A stretch of 64,000 bases of DNA from Sutcliffiella horikoshii (lineage in GTDB: Bacteria; Bacillota; Bacilli; Bacillales; Bacillaceae_I), in NCBI RefSeq assembly GCF_019931755.1, contig NZ_CP082918.1, positions 2,646,001 through 2,710,000 of the forward strand, read 5' to 3'. Position 1 is the first letter of the stretch. Each line of letters begins with the position of its first letter. Under the pieces are notes generated by a model, which made no database searches, had not been told where the DNA came from, and was given only the letters and a program-made list of their open reading frames with translations. The position numbers and the translations under genes are program-made. Below, one piece after another: positions 27,743 to 37,491 of the stretch.

Positions 27743-29794
27743 TCATTCAATCATGAACTTCTCCATTTTATAATAAAGATTTCTGATGGATACCCCAAGC
27801 TCTTTAGCTGTCTTTGTTTTATTGCCCTTATTCTTCTTCAATGTCTTCTGAATTATTTTCGCTTCATACCCTTCCAACATTTCTGCCAGCGTGTAATCAC
27901 TTGCAACAGCTTCGGTAGAATCCTGAACAACCTTTTCTCCGCTCGTTGCCAAATCCGGAATGTGATCCGTATCAATAAACACTTCATTGAATTTCATAAA
28001 AATAATGGCCCGCCCAAGGACATTTTCAAGCTCCCTAACATTGCCCGGCCAATCGTATGCTGCAAGGTGATTGATGGCACGCGGAGTCAATCCTTCCACG
28101 TTTCTTCCATAGTCTTGATTAATTTTTCTTATAAGATGTTCGCTTAATGCCTCTATATCTTCTTTTCTTTTGCGAAGAGGCGGGATGTGAATCGGCATTC
28201 TATTTAAACGATAATAGAGATCCTCACGGAAAGAGCCATCTGCAATCCCTTTTTCAAGATTAACATTTGTGGCAGCAATGACACGGACGTTAATAGATAC
28301 TGACTTGGTGCCACCCACCCTTATAATTTCATTTTCTTGTAAAACCCTTAATAGTTTTGCTTGAGTATTGGCAGATAATTCCCCAATCTCATCAAGGAAA
28401 ATACTACCGTTGTTCGCTTCTTCAAAAAGTCCTTTTTTTCCGCCTCGCTTAGCACCAGAAAATGCACCTTCTTCATATCCAAACAATTCACTTTCCAATA
28501 GAGATTCAGAGAGGGCTGCACAATTCACTCTGATAAATTTGTTATATTTACGGCTGCTTGCATTATGGATCGCATGGGCAAAAAGTTCTTTCCCAGTACC
28601 AGACTCCCCACGTAACAGAACGGTTGCCGGCGTTTTCGCTCCAAGTTTGGCCTGTTCAATTGCAAGGCTCATTTCTTCTGACGATCCGATGATATCTTCA
28701 AAAGAATACTTGGCTTCAAGCGTCCTGATAATCTGTCTTGCCCTATCCAATTCAGTGGTAAGCGTTTGTATTTCAGAGACATCGTGGATAACTCCCACAC
28801 TTCCCTTTAACTTGCCGTCCACAATGATTGGTGCAACGTTTACAATGACTTCTTTCTTTGAAGGACCAACTTTCAAGTTTACACCGCGTACAGCTCTTCT
28901 GGTTTCCAGTACTTTCATATGCATACTGTCACCTTCATAAATGTCTGCTGTAGCAGGCTTGCCGATGATTTGTTGCTCTTCCAATCCTGTAAGCCTTGAG
29001 TATGCAGGATTGATCATCAATCCCCTGCCAAATTCATCCACGACAGAAATAGCTTCATCGGACGATTGAATGATTGCCTCAAGCATGGTCTGGATACCTT
29101 TTAGGTTTGTTACTTCCTCTGCAAGGTTCATCACTTCTGTAATATCTTTGAAAACAGCGAAAGCTCCAATTACCTTTCCATCTTCATCAATTAAAGGAGA
29201 TCTTGTTGTAATAATCTTTTTGCCGTTCTCCAGCAGCATTTCTTTATTCTTTTCTACTTTTTGCGTATGTATCACATCTTGCAGTCTGCTTGTCGGCACA
29301 TTTTCTAAAATATGTTCACCAAGCATATGCGCTTTTTTTATTCCTACTATTTTTTCAGCACTTTTATTGTAGATAATGACCTTACCGTGTTGATCAACCA
29401 CCATCAATCCATCATGAAGAAGATTGAAAATGAGGTCACGCTTATGGGATTCATATTTCATTTTTGCAATCAGTTGTTCTTTTTCTTCTACCAAAGTCGC
29501 GGTAATGTGAGCTACTGTTCCAGGTACGAGTACCGTTTTGGGGTTCTTCGCCTCACGAATCTCGCGAAACACTTCGTCTGAACCAGTCGCTTCAATAATG
29601 ATGTCAATCTTCTCAGATAGGAAGTCCTTCCAATCTTGTCCGACTGTAATCCCCATATCTTTAGCAAGCCCTAAGCCAGGTGCCGCCTGGTTAATATCGA
29701 CTACAGCAAGCAAATCAAACATTCCTGAATGCGTTAACATTTTTAAAATCGCAGAGCCACCTTTACCAGCACCAACTACTAATACAGTCTGCAT
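27743..29794 (-). CDS. bkdR: Sigma-54-dependent activator BkdR
   Basis: 683 residues. N-terminal Rossmann-like domain (1-115, [14 protein letters not shown]), two PAS domains (about 120-225 and 235-345), a AAA+ sigma-54 interaction domain (about 360-590) and a Fis-type HTH (about 640-680). The AAA+ domain has Walker A GESGTGKE, the GAFSGA sigma-54 contact loop (as [12 protein letters not shown]), FLDEIGE and the arginine-finger region [10 protein letters not shown]. It activates the adjacent -24/-12 promoter; the N-terminal domain probably senses a keto-acid or nucleotide ligand. Confidence 0.95.
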   Translation of the reverse strand: MQTVLVVGAGKGGSAILKMLTHSGMFDLLAVVDINQAAPGLGLAKDMGITVGQDWKDFLSEKIDIIIEATGSDEVFREIREAKNPKTVLVPGTVAHITATLVEEKEQLIAKMKYESHKRDLIFNLLHDGLMVVDQHGKVIIYNKSAEKIVGIKKAHMLGEHILENVPTSRLQDVIHTQKVEKNKEMLLENGKKIITTRSPLIDEDGKVIGAFAVFKDITEVMNLAEEVTNLKGIQTMLEAIIQSSDEAISVVDEFGRGLMINPAYSRLTGLEEQQIIGKPATADIYEGDSMHMKVLETRRAVRGVNLKVGPSKKEVIVNVAPIIVDGKLKGSVGVIHDVSEIQTLTTELDRARQIIRTLEAKYSFEDIIGSSEEMSLAIEQAKLGAKTPATVLLRGESGTGKELFAHAIHNASSRKYNKFIRVNCAALSESLLESELFGYEEGAFSGAKRGGKKGLFEEANNGSIFLDEIGELSANTQAKLLRVLQENEIIRVGGTKSVSINVRVIAATNVNLEKGIADGSFREDLYYRLNRMPIHIPPLRKRKEDIEALSEHLIRKINQDYGRNVEGLTPRAINHLAAYDWPGNVRELENVLGRAIIFMKFNEVFIDTDHIPDLATSGEKVVQDSTEAVASDYTLAEMLEGYEAKIIQKTLKKNKGNKTKTAKELGVSIRNLYYKMEKFMIE

Positions 29795-29983
29795 AAAAAA
29801 CCCCTCTACACCTGATACTTATCTTTCTCTTAAAATAAATAAATTGAAAGAAAATTCACAGTCTTCTTTAAAAGGTATGAAATTTCTTGCACACTTTTAT
29901 CTTAAATCTTTTTTCTCTTCTATGCAAGATTATTTCTGCTATAATGGAAACCGAAAGCTTTGAAAGTGAGGCCAACAATTGAT

Positions 29984-30226
29984 ATGCAACGTATTATCGC
30001 TTTAATTATTTTATTAATTCCTGGAATAATTGCTGTATATGGAATAAAACTGATGCGTGACATGGTGTTTAACATTGCACACCCATTCATTCCTTCATTA
30101 ACCTTACAATTCATCATCGGACTTCTATTCTTCTTAATCGGATTGTGGTTTGTCGCTGGTTTTATTTTTCATCGCGACCGCAAGCGGAACAATGTCCAAA
30201 AAAGGTTTCAAAAGAGAGAGAAATAA
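29984..30226 (+). CDS. yqzF: Small membrane protein, DUF2627 family (YqzF)
   Basis: 80 residues from ATG 29984, served by AAGTGAGG. The TTG at 29960 would add 8 residues but lacks a ribosome site. Two membrane segments (about 3-22 and 45-70) with a positively charged tail (HRDRKRNN...KRFQKREK). It is divergent from bkdR and convergent with the phosphodiesterase gene, the same neighbourhood as B. subtilis yqzF. The function is unknown. Confidence 0.8.
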   Translation: MQRIIALIILLIPGIIAVYGIKLMRDMVFNIAHPFIPSLTLQFIIGLLFFLIGLWFVAGFIFHRDRKRNNVQKRFQKREK

Positions 30227-30228
30227 GA

Positions 30229-30255
30229 AAACCGGCTGTTCATGGCAGCCGGTTT
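30229..30255. terminator. Bidirectional terminator between yqzF and the phosphodiesterase gene
   Basis: AAACCGGCTG / CAGCCGGTTT is a perfect 10-bp stem with a 7-base loop and a T-rich tail on the plus strand, between convergent genes. Confidence 0.9.
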
Positions 30256-30980
30256 TAATTTTGATATTTTAATTGCACAGCTTTCTTTGGGTAGTCCGTG
30301 AAAAAGCCTGCACAGCCTTCTTCAAACAACCTTTTCATCGTTTTCTCGTCATTAACCGTAAATGGTCTGACAGGCACTCCCGATTGTTGAGAACGGAGAA
30401 TGATACTGGCAGTTGCTGCCTTGATATGGGGATGAATCCCACTTCCGCCAACCCATTTCGTATAATCCCACGGCTTATAAATACCTTCCATATACAAAAC
30501 AGCTTTTTCTATTTTTGGCGCTAACGTATTTAAACGAGCTATGCTGTAATGGTTAAAGCTCGAAAAAATAATCAAGTGATCCATTTTATATTTGTCTATT
30601 AGCTCAAGTACTTTCTCCTCCATGCCCGCGTATGGCAGAATACTGTTCTTTAGCTCAATATTGACAATCGTCTGCTTTCTGGAAGCCCACTCGAGCACTT
30701 CCTCTAATGTAGGTATTTCTGCATGTTTATATTGTTTTTTGAATTTATGTACAGCGTTAAGTTTTTTCAATTCACTTAAGGTTAAATCTTGGACAAATCC
30801 TTTACTGTCAGTTGTCCGATTCACTTTTTCATCATGTATGACAACAGGAATGCCGTCTTTGCTTAATTGCACATCTAGTTCAATGCCATCTGCTCCGTCT
30901 TTGTATGCTTGTTCAAAGCTAATCATCGTATTTTCCGGATGAGTACCCGCAGAACCCCTGTGGCCAAAGATTTTCGTCAT
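30255..30980 (-). CDS. yqiK: Glycerophosphodiester phosphodiesterase (YqiK/UgpQ-like)
   Basis: 241 residues, GDPD family: hydrolyses glycerophosphodiesters from phospholipid turnover to glycerol-3-phosphate and an alcohol. Catalytic and metal residues are intact: HRGSAGTHPENT (His7, Arg8, Glu15), ADGIELDVQLSKDGIPVVIHDE (metal Glu/Asp and acid-base His). No signal peptide, so cytoplasmic. The start ATG has an AAAGGTG site. Gene position matches B. subtilis yqiK. Confidence 0.9.
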   Translation of the reverse strand: MTKIFGHRGSAGTHPENTMISFEQAYKDGADGIELDVQLSKDGIPVVIHDEKVNRTTDSKGFVQDLTLSELKKLNAVHKFKKQYKHAEIPTLEEVLEWASRKQTIVNIELKNSILPYAGMEEKVLELIDKYKMDHLIIFSSFNHYSIARLNTLAPKIEKAVLYMEGIYKPWDYTKWVGGSGIHPHIKAATASIILRSQQSGVPVRPFTVNDEKTMKRLFEEGCAGFFTDYPKKAVQLKYQN

Positions 30981-31072
30981 TTTTACACACCTTTCTATTT
31001 CTTTCTTGTCAGAAATAATTGTAAACGTACGTATTATTTAGTAAAATTTTTAGATGAAGTGAGGTGAACAGA

Positions 31073-31228
31073 ATGCGCCCATTACAAATATCCGCTGAAA
31101 CCGCTCAAAAACTTGCTGAGGCTTTGGATGTGCCTATCGAACAAGTCATGCATCTTCCTCAACATATCCTTGTTCAAAAGCTTGTAGAATTGGAACGAAA
31201 TGAATCCGGAAACAGCAATAATGAGTAA
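31073..31228 (+). CDS. YycC family small protein
   Basis: A 51-residue gene with a good GAGGTG site 6 bases before the ATG. It starts MRPLQISAETAQKLAE and continues LDVPIEQVMHLPQHIL, which I recognise as the conserved YycC-type protein of bacilli. It is followed by its own terminator (31261-31288) and is convergent with spo0A. The function is unknown; no membrane or metal motif is seen. Confidence 0.75.
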   Translation: MRPLQISAETAQKLAEALDVPIEQVMHLPQHILVQKLVELERNESGNSNNE

Positions 31229-31260
31229 TATTAATTATTTGATATATGTAACATAAACAA

Positions 31261-31288
31261 ACCCAACATACAAATATGCATGTTGGGT
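31261..31288. terminator. Terminator of the YycC-type gene, also facing spo0A
   Basis: ACCCAACAT / ATGTTGGGT is a 9-bp stem with a 10-base loop and a TTTTCATTTT tail on the plus strand. spo0A ends 36 bases beyond on the other strand. Confidence 0.85.
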
Positions 31289-31323
31289 TTTCATTTTGCT
31301 CGTATTTCTTATTTCTAACCCTC

Positions 31324-32115
31324 TCAAGAAGCTCTGTGCTCTAGTCTTAACTTATCCGCAACCATCGCAATGAACTCACTATTTGTAGGTTTTGCTTTTG
31401 ACATAGATACTGTATAACCGAACAGAGAAGAGATGCTGTCGATATTTCCGCGCGACCATGCAACTTCAATCGCATGGCGAATGGCACGTTCTACACGACT
31501 CGCTGTGGTATTGTACTTTTTAGCGATATCAGGATATAGAACCTTCGTAATGGATCCTAACAATTCAATATCATTGTACACCATCGAGATTGCTTCGCGT
31601 AAGTATAGGTAACCTTTAATATGAGCAGGTACGCCGATTTCATGAATGATGCTTGTAATGTTGGCATCAAGGTTTCTACCTTTATTTTCTGGGCTGGAGG
31701 AACGAACAGATGATGAACTAGATCTCTTAAGGATAGGTGATGCTTTTCCGCTTACTTGACGAATGTTGCCAACAAGGTTTTCCATATCAAACGGTTTTAG
31801 GATGAAATAGGAGGCACCCAAGTCTACCGCTTTCTTCGTCACATCTTCCTGTCCAAAAGCAGTTAACATGATAACATTAGGAGATTTCTCAAGGTTCAGG
31901 CCACGCATCTTTTCTAGTACTCCCAAGCCGTCAAGGTGAGGCATAATGATATCAAGCACTAATACGTCCGGATTTTTATCTTGAAGCAACTGAAGACATT
32001 CTTGACCATTGTGAGCTACCCCTACAACTTCCATGTCCTCTTGCGCTGAAATATACTCTTCCAAAAGACCGACTAATTCGCGGTTATCATCTACAACACA
32101 TACTTTAATTTTCAT
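31324..32115 (-). CDS. spo0A: Sporulation master regulator Spo0A
   Basis: 263 residues from ATG 32115 with a GAGGAGG site; the in-frame run upstream to 32196 is promoter DNA. Receiver domain (1-125) with VVDDN, phosphoacceptor Asp55 in LVLDIIMP and LKPFDMENL. The DNA-binding domain (about 150-260) has the recognition helix [18 protein letters not shown] and [20 protein letters not shown], both nearly invariant in endospore formers. Monocistronic, with sigma-H and 0A-box signals upstream. Confidence 0.98.
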   Translation of the reverse strand: MKIKVCVVDDNRELVGLLEEYISAQEDMEVVGVAHNGQECLQLLQDKNPDVLVLDIIMPHLDGLGVLEKMRGLNLEKSPNVIMLTAFGQEDVTKKAVDLGASYFILKPFDMENLVGNIRQVSGKASPILKRSSSSSVRSSSPENKGRNLDANITSIIHEIGVPAHIKGYLYLREAISMVYNDIELLGSITKVLYPDIAKKYNTTASRVERAIRHAIEVAWSRGNIDSISSLFGYTVSMSKAKPTNSEFIAMVADKLRLEHRAS

Positions 32116-32187
32116 ATAACTAGTTTCCTCCTCAGTCCCTATACTTTCTAAAAAGCATGAAGCATTTAATTTTATTCTAATTGTTAA

Positions 32188-32214
32188 ATTCGACAATGCA
32201 ACCTCTTTTCCTTT
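32188..32214 (-). promoter_or_regulatory. Sigma-H promoter of spo0A with overlapping 0A box
   Basis: The minus strand has AGGAAAA (32212-32206), an 11-base spacer, then GTCGAAT (32194-32188), an excellent match to RNAGGAWWW-N11-RNNGAAT. TTGTCGAA (32196-32189) overlaps the -10, so Spo0A~P can act directly on its own promoter, as in B. subtilis. Confidence 0.85.
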
Positions 32215-32278
32215 AAAAAATTTGAAAAACCGTAAATTTTATATAAAATCTTTATTTTTCTCCAGAATACTCTCAAAT

Positions 32279-32324
32279 TCGACGTAAACCGCAATCTATT
32301 ACATTTATTGGATGATATGTCGAA
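32279..32324. promoter_or_regulatory. Upstream 0A boxes of spo0A
   Basis: CGTCGAA on the minus strand (32279-32285) and TGTCGAA on the plus strand (32318-32324) match the 0A-box core TGTCGAA. Together with the box in the promoter they form a three-site autoregulatory region. Confidence 0.6.
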
Positions 32325-32376
32325 TAATCTTTATATTTTTCATTTTAACGTAAATTATCGTAAAACAAAAGAAAAA

Positions 32377-32400
32377 AAGTGAGCTGTGTTAGCCCACTTT
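32377..32400 (-). terminator. Terminator of spoIVB
   Basis: AAAGTGGGCT / AGCTCACTTT (one G-U pair) with a 4-base loop, followed on the minus strand by TTTTTT. Its stem includes the last codons of spoIVB. Confidence 0.8.
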
Positions 32401-33684
32401 CTTCTCTTTGTCCTTTTTATAAATATCAATTCCAGCTTCATTCAGCATCCATTCAATATGAACGCCATATCCGCTTGTAGGGTCATTTACAAAAACATGC
32501 GTTACCGCCCCGATTACTTTTCCGTTCTGTATGATCGGACTTCCGCTCATTCCTTGAACGATTCCCCCCGTTTTCTCCAAAAGGGCAGGGTCCGTAATCT
32601 TTATGACCATCCCCTTTGTAGCAGGGAATTTCTGAGGAATGCTGCTTAATACCTCTACATCAAACTCTTCTACCTTGTCACCTTCGACCACGGTCAAGAT
32701 CTTGGCAGGGCCTTCTTTTACTTCAGTGGATAAAGCAATCGGCAATGCTTTATCTCTAATACCGTTTTCAATATCTTTATGCAAGGTTCCAAATATCCCG
32801 AAAGGACTATTTCTAGAGATATCACCAATGGCCGAACGGTCGCTAGAGAATCGCGCAAGCTTCTCTCCCGGAACTCCATTACTGCCTTTATCAATGGAAG
32901 TTACCGTGGATCGTACGATTTGTCCATCTTGAACAATAATTGGTTTTTTCGTATCCATATCAGATATTACGTGTCCTAACGCTCCATATTTCATGGTAAT
33001 GGGGTCATAAAAAGTCATGGTTCCAATACCTGCTGCAGAATCCCGTATATATAATCCAATTCTGAAGGAGCTTTCTTGCTTGTCTTTTAAAGGAATAAGT
33101 TTCGTTTCAATGGTTTCTTTTTCTCGTGTGATGACAACATCAAGGGGGTTTCCGGTTTTGCCGGACTCTTGTACGAAAGGAGCAACGTCACTCATTTGTT
33201 CAATGGTTTTCCCATTAATCTTCGTGATGATATCGCCAACCTGAATGCCCGCTATTTCTCCAGGTGATTTTTTCCCATCTGCTGTGTCCACTTGGTGATG
33301 ACCCACTACCAGTACACCTAAAGTATTTAACTTTACGCCGATCGATTGACCGCCAGGATACACTTTATATTCAGGTATGACATCTACATTGACTTGCTTA
33401 ACCGGGATACCTGCCAGATGTAAAACAACCTGACCTTCCCCGGATTGTTTGCCTTGGAACGCTAACGTTTTATCGTTTGCCTCAATCCCGAGAGAGGAGG
33501 AAGAATCTTCATTCACCTTGGCAGTCACAGGAACAGATGACTGGAAATGTAACCCTTGCCCTTCAAACATCGTTATTTTATTTGGGATTTGGACATACTC
33601 TTTAAATGGTTGACTTACACATAATACCATGACTGAAACAAGGAGAAATACACCAACAATTTTTCTAATTATATCTTCTCTCAA
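32389..33684 (-). CDS. spoIVB: SpoIVB peptidase (sigma-K checkpoint signal)
   Basis: 431 residues. N-terminal membrane anchor (about 8-25), PDZ domain (about 110-195: [19 protein letters not shown]), then an S55 serine-protease domain with His238 in GALGHVISD and Ser380 in [12 protein letters not shown]. Secreted from the forespore, it cleaves SpoIVFA to switch on pro-sigma-K processing. The TTG start at 33684 follows a GAGGAG site 11 bases away; the nearby ATG is out of frame. Next to spo0A and recN, as in B. subtilis. Confidence 0.95.
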   Translation of the reverse strand: MREDIIRKIVGVFLLVSVMVLCVSQPFKEYVQIPNKITMFEGQGLHFQSSVPVTAKVNEDSSSSLGIEANDKTLAFQGKQSGEGQVVLHLAGIPVKQVNVDVIPEYKVYPGGQSIGVKLNTLGVLVVGHHQVDTADGKKSPGEIAGIQVGDIITKINGKTIEQMSDVAPFVQESGKTGNPLDVVITREKETIETKLIPLKDKQESSFRIGLYIRDSAAGIGTMTFYDPITMKYGALGHVISDMDTKKPIIVQDGQIVRSTVTSIDKGSNGVPGEKLARFSSDRSAIGDISRNSPFGIFGTLHKDIENGIRDKALPIALSTEVKEGPAKILTVVEGDKVEEFDVEVLSSIPQKFPATKGMVIKITDPALLEKTGGIVQGMSGSPIIQNGKVIGAVTHVFVNDPTSGYGVHIEWMLNEAGIDIYKKDKEKKVG

Positions 33685-34059
33685 ACATTTTCACTCTCCT
33701 CGGTCCTATCCCACACCATTCATGGCTACATTATATAATTTTGCCTTGTCCGGCTACATTTATAACAACGATATTAATTTAAATGCTACCCATTATGGAT
33801 AGTTATGTTATATGAGGAGAATGGGGATAATAATTGGGAGTAGTGATGGGGAATATTATGTAAATATGGGTTGGCTTCGGAGGCGTCATTGTTGAATTTT
33901 TGCGAGTGACTTCGCATTTTAAGGAGCGCGAGGGGCAAATGTGGTCATTTCTACAGCTTCTGGAGAGAAAGTAGCTTCGCTTTTTGCGGCTCGAGGGCAA
34001 ATACTTGGCCGGATCTGGCCTTTGCGCTTCATCTTTGACCATTTCAATGAAAATTCATT

Positions 34060-34265
34060 GTCACCAAGGTCTTCATATCAGTGATGAGGACCTCTCTCCT
34101 CCTTTTTCCTCGTCACTGAGGTCTTCATGACGGCGATGAGGACCCTCTCTCCTTCTTTTTCCTTGTCACTAAGGTCTTCATAACGGCGATGAGGACTTCT
34201 CTCCTCCTTTTTCCTCGTCACTGAGGTCTTCATATCGACGATGAGGACTTTCTCCTCCTTTTCGA
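34060..34265. repeat. Tandem array of 52-bp units (array 3), related to array 2
   Basis: GTCAC starts at 34060, 34112, 34165 and 34217 (52, 53, 52 bp). The unit CTGAGGTCTTCAT...GATGAGGAC then CTCTCTCCTCC is the same family as array 2. TCCTCGTC pairs with GATGAGGA and GTCA with TGAC. The 33685-34377 gap also holds spoIVB promoter DNA and, at 33904-34020, two or three diverged CTTCGC...CGAGGG(C)AAAT copies. No gene is seen. Confidence 0.93.
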
Positions 34266-34331
34266 ACAAGAATGACTCTGCAGACTATTCCAGCATTTCA
34301 TTATTTTATAATTTCTTAAACAACAAAAAAA

Positions 34332-34356
34332 CCGTCCACATCTTAAATGCGAACGG
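34332..34356 (-). terminator. Terminator of recN
   Basis: CCGT(T)CGCAT / ATGTGGACGG forms a stem, with a run of seven T residues following on the minus strand. It lies 22 bases past the recN stop, and the AT-rich flank of array 3 begins directly after it. Confidence 0.7.
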
Positions 34357-34377
34357 CCTTCTCTAAATGTAAAATGC

Positions 34378-36084
34378 CTACCCCTGCTTAATACTCCCGG
34401 CAATCTCCAACAACTCGCGTGCATGCTCCTTCGTCAACGAAGTAATCTCCACGCCAGAAATCATCCGGCCGATTTCACGCACCTTTTCGTCCTGATCCAG
34501 TCCGCGCACTTTGGTTTTCGTGCGTTCACCGGAGACTTCCTTGCTGATGAATAGATGGGTGTCTGACATCGCAGCAACTTGAGGTAAGTGGGAGATACAA
34601 AGGACTTGTGAATCAACCGAGACCTGATAAATCTTCTCGGCGATAGCCTGTGCCACCCTGCCGCTGACTCCTGTATCGACTTCATCAAAAATGATGGAAG
34701 TGATCCCTTGGTGTCTTGAGAAGATACTCTTCAATGCAAGCATGATCCTCGAAAGTTCCCCGCCTGAAGCTACTTTTGCCATCGGCTTCAATGGTTCCCC
34801 CGGGTTTGTTGTAAGGTAGAACTCCACAACATCCACGCCGTTTTTACTAAACACCGCATCACCTGACGCCTTTTCCTTTTTCACGTCCATGTTCACATCA
34901 AAAATAGCTTTTTCCAAGTACAGGTCTTTGAGCTCTTTATGAATGCTCTTCATTAGTTTCTCTGAGGCTTTTCTACGGGCATCAGTAAGCGATTTTGCTT
35001 CAAGTGCAAGATCTTGTTTAAGCGACTCAAGAGACTCCTGCAGCTGGTGAATGTGCGAATCACGGTTTTGCAGCGTCTCTAGCTCCTCTTCTATTTTCGA
35101 AGCATATTCTAAGACTTCAGCAACCGTAGTTCCGTATTTCCGTTTCAATTGTTTGATTTCATTCAGTCTTCCTTCAATAAAATCAAGGCGGTTTGGATCA
35201 AACTCAAGCTGATCTATTTCATCTCTAATACGATAAGATAGTTCTTCTAATTGATAATAAGAATTGGAAATGATTTCGTGAACATCTTTAAGGTTTTTAT
35301 CGATTTCTTCGAGACCCTCGGATTCAGACATGGCTTGTCCGACCCAATCAAGTCCCTTTTGTTCGCCGTGCATCGCATGGTAACAGTTGTTGAGCGATTG
35401 GTAAAGTCGTTCATAGTTACTGATTTTATTCCGTTCCTCGAGCAGCTCGTCTTCTTCATTGACGGTTAATTGCACATTGCTGATTTCTTCTGCTTGGAAC
35501 TGCAACAAATCAAGTCGATGTGCAACCTTTTGTTCATTTTCCGTGAGTTCAAGCAGCCTTTTTTCTACATCCTTAAAAGATGAATAAATGTTCCTATACT
35601 CTTTAAGTTCCTTTTGAACAGCCGCTCCTCCAAACTGATCTAAAAGCGAAAGATGCAAGTCCGGGTCCATCAGTTCCTGGTGTTCGTGCTGCCCATGAAT
35701 GTCCACCAATGTCTGACCGACTTCCCGTAACAGGGCTATGGTGACAAGCTTTCCATTAACACGGCAAACACTTTTGCCTGTAGCATGAATTTCCCGTCTC
35801 AAGACAACCATCTCGTCTTCTATCTCAATACCAAGCTCCTGACAAACTCTATAGGCAGGATGCTTCTCATCTTCAAGAAGGAACAAGCCTTCGAGTTCCG
35901 CTCGTTTTTCACCGAAACGGACGAACTCATGTGAACCACGTCCACCCGCCAGCAAGTGGATGGCATCAATGATAATGGATTTACCCGCTCCGGTCTCCCC
36001 GGTTAAAACCGTTAACCCTTTGTCAAAAGAAACAGAAAGGGATTCAATAATAGCAAAATTTTTAATGGTTAATTCAGCAATCAT
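34378..36084 (-). CDS. recN: DNA repair protein RecN
   Basis: 568 residues from ATG 36084 (AGGATGTGATGGT upstream); the in-frame run to 36147 overlaps ahrC and is rejected. SMC-like ATPase acting early at double-strand breaks. Walker A GETGAGKS near the N terminus, long central coiled coils (about 150-380), ABC signature ASGGELSRIMLALK, Walker B SIIFDEVDTGVSG and ISHLPQVAAMS. Downstream of ahrC by 22 bases, probably co-transcribed. Confidence 0.96.
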   Translation of the reverse strand: MIAELTIKNFAIIESLSVSFDKGLTVLTGETGAGKSIIIDAIHLLAGGRGSHEFVRFGEKRAELEGLFLLEDEKHPAYRVCQELGIEIEDEMVVLRREIHATGKSVCRVNGKLVTIALLREVGQTLVDIHGQHEHQELMDPDLHLSLLDQFGGAAVQKELKEYRNIYSSFKDVEKRLLELTENEQKVAHRLDLLQFQAEEISNVQLTVNEEDELLEERNKISNYERLYQSLNNCYHAMHGEQKGLDWVGQAMSESEGLEEIDKNLKDVHEIISNSYYQLEELSYRIRDEIDQLEFDPNRLDFIEGRLNEIKQLKRKYGTTVAEVLEYASKIEEELETLQNRDSHIHQLQESLESLKQDLALEAKSLTDARRKASEKLMKSIHKELKDLYLEKAIFDVNMDVKKEKASGDAVFSKNGVDVVEFYLTTNPGEPLKPMAKVASGGELSRIMLALKSIFSRHQGITSIIFDEVDTGVSGRVAQAIAEKIYQVSVDSQVLCISHLPQVAAMSDTHLFISKEVSGERTKTKVRGLDQDEKVREIGRMISGVEITSLTKEHARELLEIAGSIKQG

Positions 36085-36106
36085 ACCATCACATCCTCGC
36101 GTGATT

Positions 36107-36556
36107 TTATAGCATATTAATAAAGCGGTCGGATAGCTCTTTTGCATCCTCCGGTGTGCGGCAAATAATCAAACATGTATCGTCACCGCAAATGGTCCCC
36201 AGAATTTCCGACCAATCCAGATTATCAATTAAAACACCGATGGCATTTGCATTGCCCGGCATCGTTTTCATCACAATCATATGACCTGCTATATCTATTT
36301 TCACAAACGCATCCATCAAAGAACGTTTCAGTTTTTGCAGAGGATTAAAGCGTTGATCTGCTGGGAGGCTGTATTTATATCTGCCGTCTAGAAGCGGAAC
36401 TTTTACAAGATGAAGCTCTTTAATATCCCTTGAAACAGTTGCTTGGGTTACATTGAAACCTAAGCTTTTCAGACGATCGACAAGCTCGTCTTGCGTTTCG
36501 ATCTCGCTGTTTGTAATTAATTCTCTAATTTTTATGTGTCTTTGGCCCTTTGTCAT
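36107..36556 (-). CDS. ahrC: Arginine repressor/activator AhrC (ArgR)
   Basis: 149 residues. N-terminal winged helix (1-70: [20 protein letters not shown], then [16 protein letters not shown]) and C-terminal hexamerisation/arginine-binding domain (80-149) with [15 protein letters not shown], whose Asp pair binds arginine. Represses arginine synthesis and activates catabolism. Located between yqxC and recN, as in B. subtilis. Confidence 0.96.
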   Translation of the reverse strand: MTKGQRHIKIRELITNSEIETQDELVDRLKSLGFNVTQATVSRDIKELHLVKVPLLDGRYKYSLPADQRFNPLQKLKRSLMDAFVKIDIAGHMIVMKTMPGNANAIGVLIDNLDWSEILGTICGDDTCLIICRTPEDAKELSDRFINML

Positions 36557-36627
36557 GTTGGCACCCCTTAATAATCTATATAACCTAGCTTTATGTTAAT
36601 GGAAACCTTTCAATATGTAAAAGAAAA

Positions 36628-36659
36628 AAGGAACAACCATCGTAATAGTTATTCCCCTT
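36628..36659 (-). terminator. Terminator of yqxC
   Basis: AAGGGGAATAACTAT pairs with (G)ATGGTTGTTCCTT, about 12 pairs with G-U, followed on the minus strand by TTTTTTC. It overlaps the last yqxC codons and separates the dxs group from ahrC-recN. Confidence 0.75.
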
Positions 36660-37485
36660 TTTCGACCTTCAATTGTAGGTGCGCATCTGCAACTAGAGCG
36701 GATATGGAAGTTTCGAGATTATTTTCTGCGGTTTCTTCTGTATGTCCGTTCCATTGCAAATGAAGGAGGAACTCAATGTTTCCCTCTCCTCCCTTAATAG
36801 GTGAGTAAGAGGCATTCATCACTTCATACCCTTCCTTCAAGCTGAAGTCAATAATCTTATCCATCACCGCTTCATGTATCTTCGGGTCGCGGACAATACC
36901 TTTCTTGCCGACCTGCTCTCTTCCTGCCTCAAACTGAGGCTTAACAAGCGCAACTACGTCGCTGCCAGATACGAGCAAGCTCTTTAAGACTGGTAAAATT
37001 AATTTCAGTGAGATAAATGATACATCAATGCTCGCAAAATCCGGCATACCTTCATTTAAATCAACCGGTGTAACGTATCTGAAGTTGGTTCGCTCCATCA
37101 CGACAACTCGTTCATCTTGACGGAGTTTCCATGCAAGTTGATTGTATCCTACATCAAGTGCGTAGCTTAACTTTGCACCATTTTGAAGGGCACAATCGGT
37201 GAATCCGCCTGTAGAAGCACCGATATCAAGCAATATCTTATCCTTCACGTCCAAGTCAAAGACTTTAAGCGCTTTTTCCAGTTTTAAACCGCCTCGACTT
37301 ACATATGGCAACACATTGCCTTTGACAGTCAGAGGTGCATCCATTGCTACTTTTTCACCTGGCTTGTCCAGCCGTTGTTCATTTGAATATACAAGTCCTG
37401 CCATAATGGAGCGCTTCGCTTTTTCGCGTGTTTCCACAAGACCGCGCTCCACCAAAAGGACATCTACTCGTTCTTTTTTCGCCAT
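36649..37485 (-). CDS. yqxC: TlyA-family rRNA 2'-O-methyltransferase (YqxC)
   Basis: 278 residues. An S4 RNA-binding domain (1-65: RVDVLLVERGLVETREKAKR) is joined to an FtsJ-like SAM-dependent methyltransferase domain (GASTGGFTDCALQNGA, VDVSFISLKLILP, VKPQFEAGRE). TlyA homologues methylate 16S/23S rRNA cytidines or act as hemolysin-like proteins in some species; the rRNA role is the likelier one. It follows dxs by 6 bases. Confidence 0.92.
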   Translation of the reverse strand: MAKKERVDVLLVERGLVETREKAKRSIMAGLVYSNEQRLDKPGEKVAMDAPLTVKGNVLPYVSRGGLKLEKALKVFDLDVKDKILLDIGASTGGFTDCALQNGAKLSYALDVGYNQLAWKLRQDERVVVMERTNFRYVTPVDLNEGMPDFASIDVSFISLKLILPVLKSLLVSGSDVVALVKPQFEAGREQVGKKGIVRDPKIHEAVMDKIIDFSLKEGYEVMNASYSPIKGGEGNIEFLLHLQWNGHTEETAENNLETSISALVADAHLQLKVEKGE

Positions 37486-37491
37486 ATATCC

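Noticed and set aside
34078..34269. Small minus-strand basic protein in array 3
   Set aside because: A by-product of the 52-bp repeat; the reading frame changes phase every unit.
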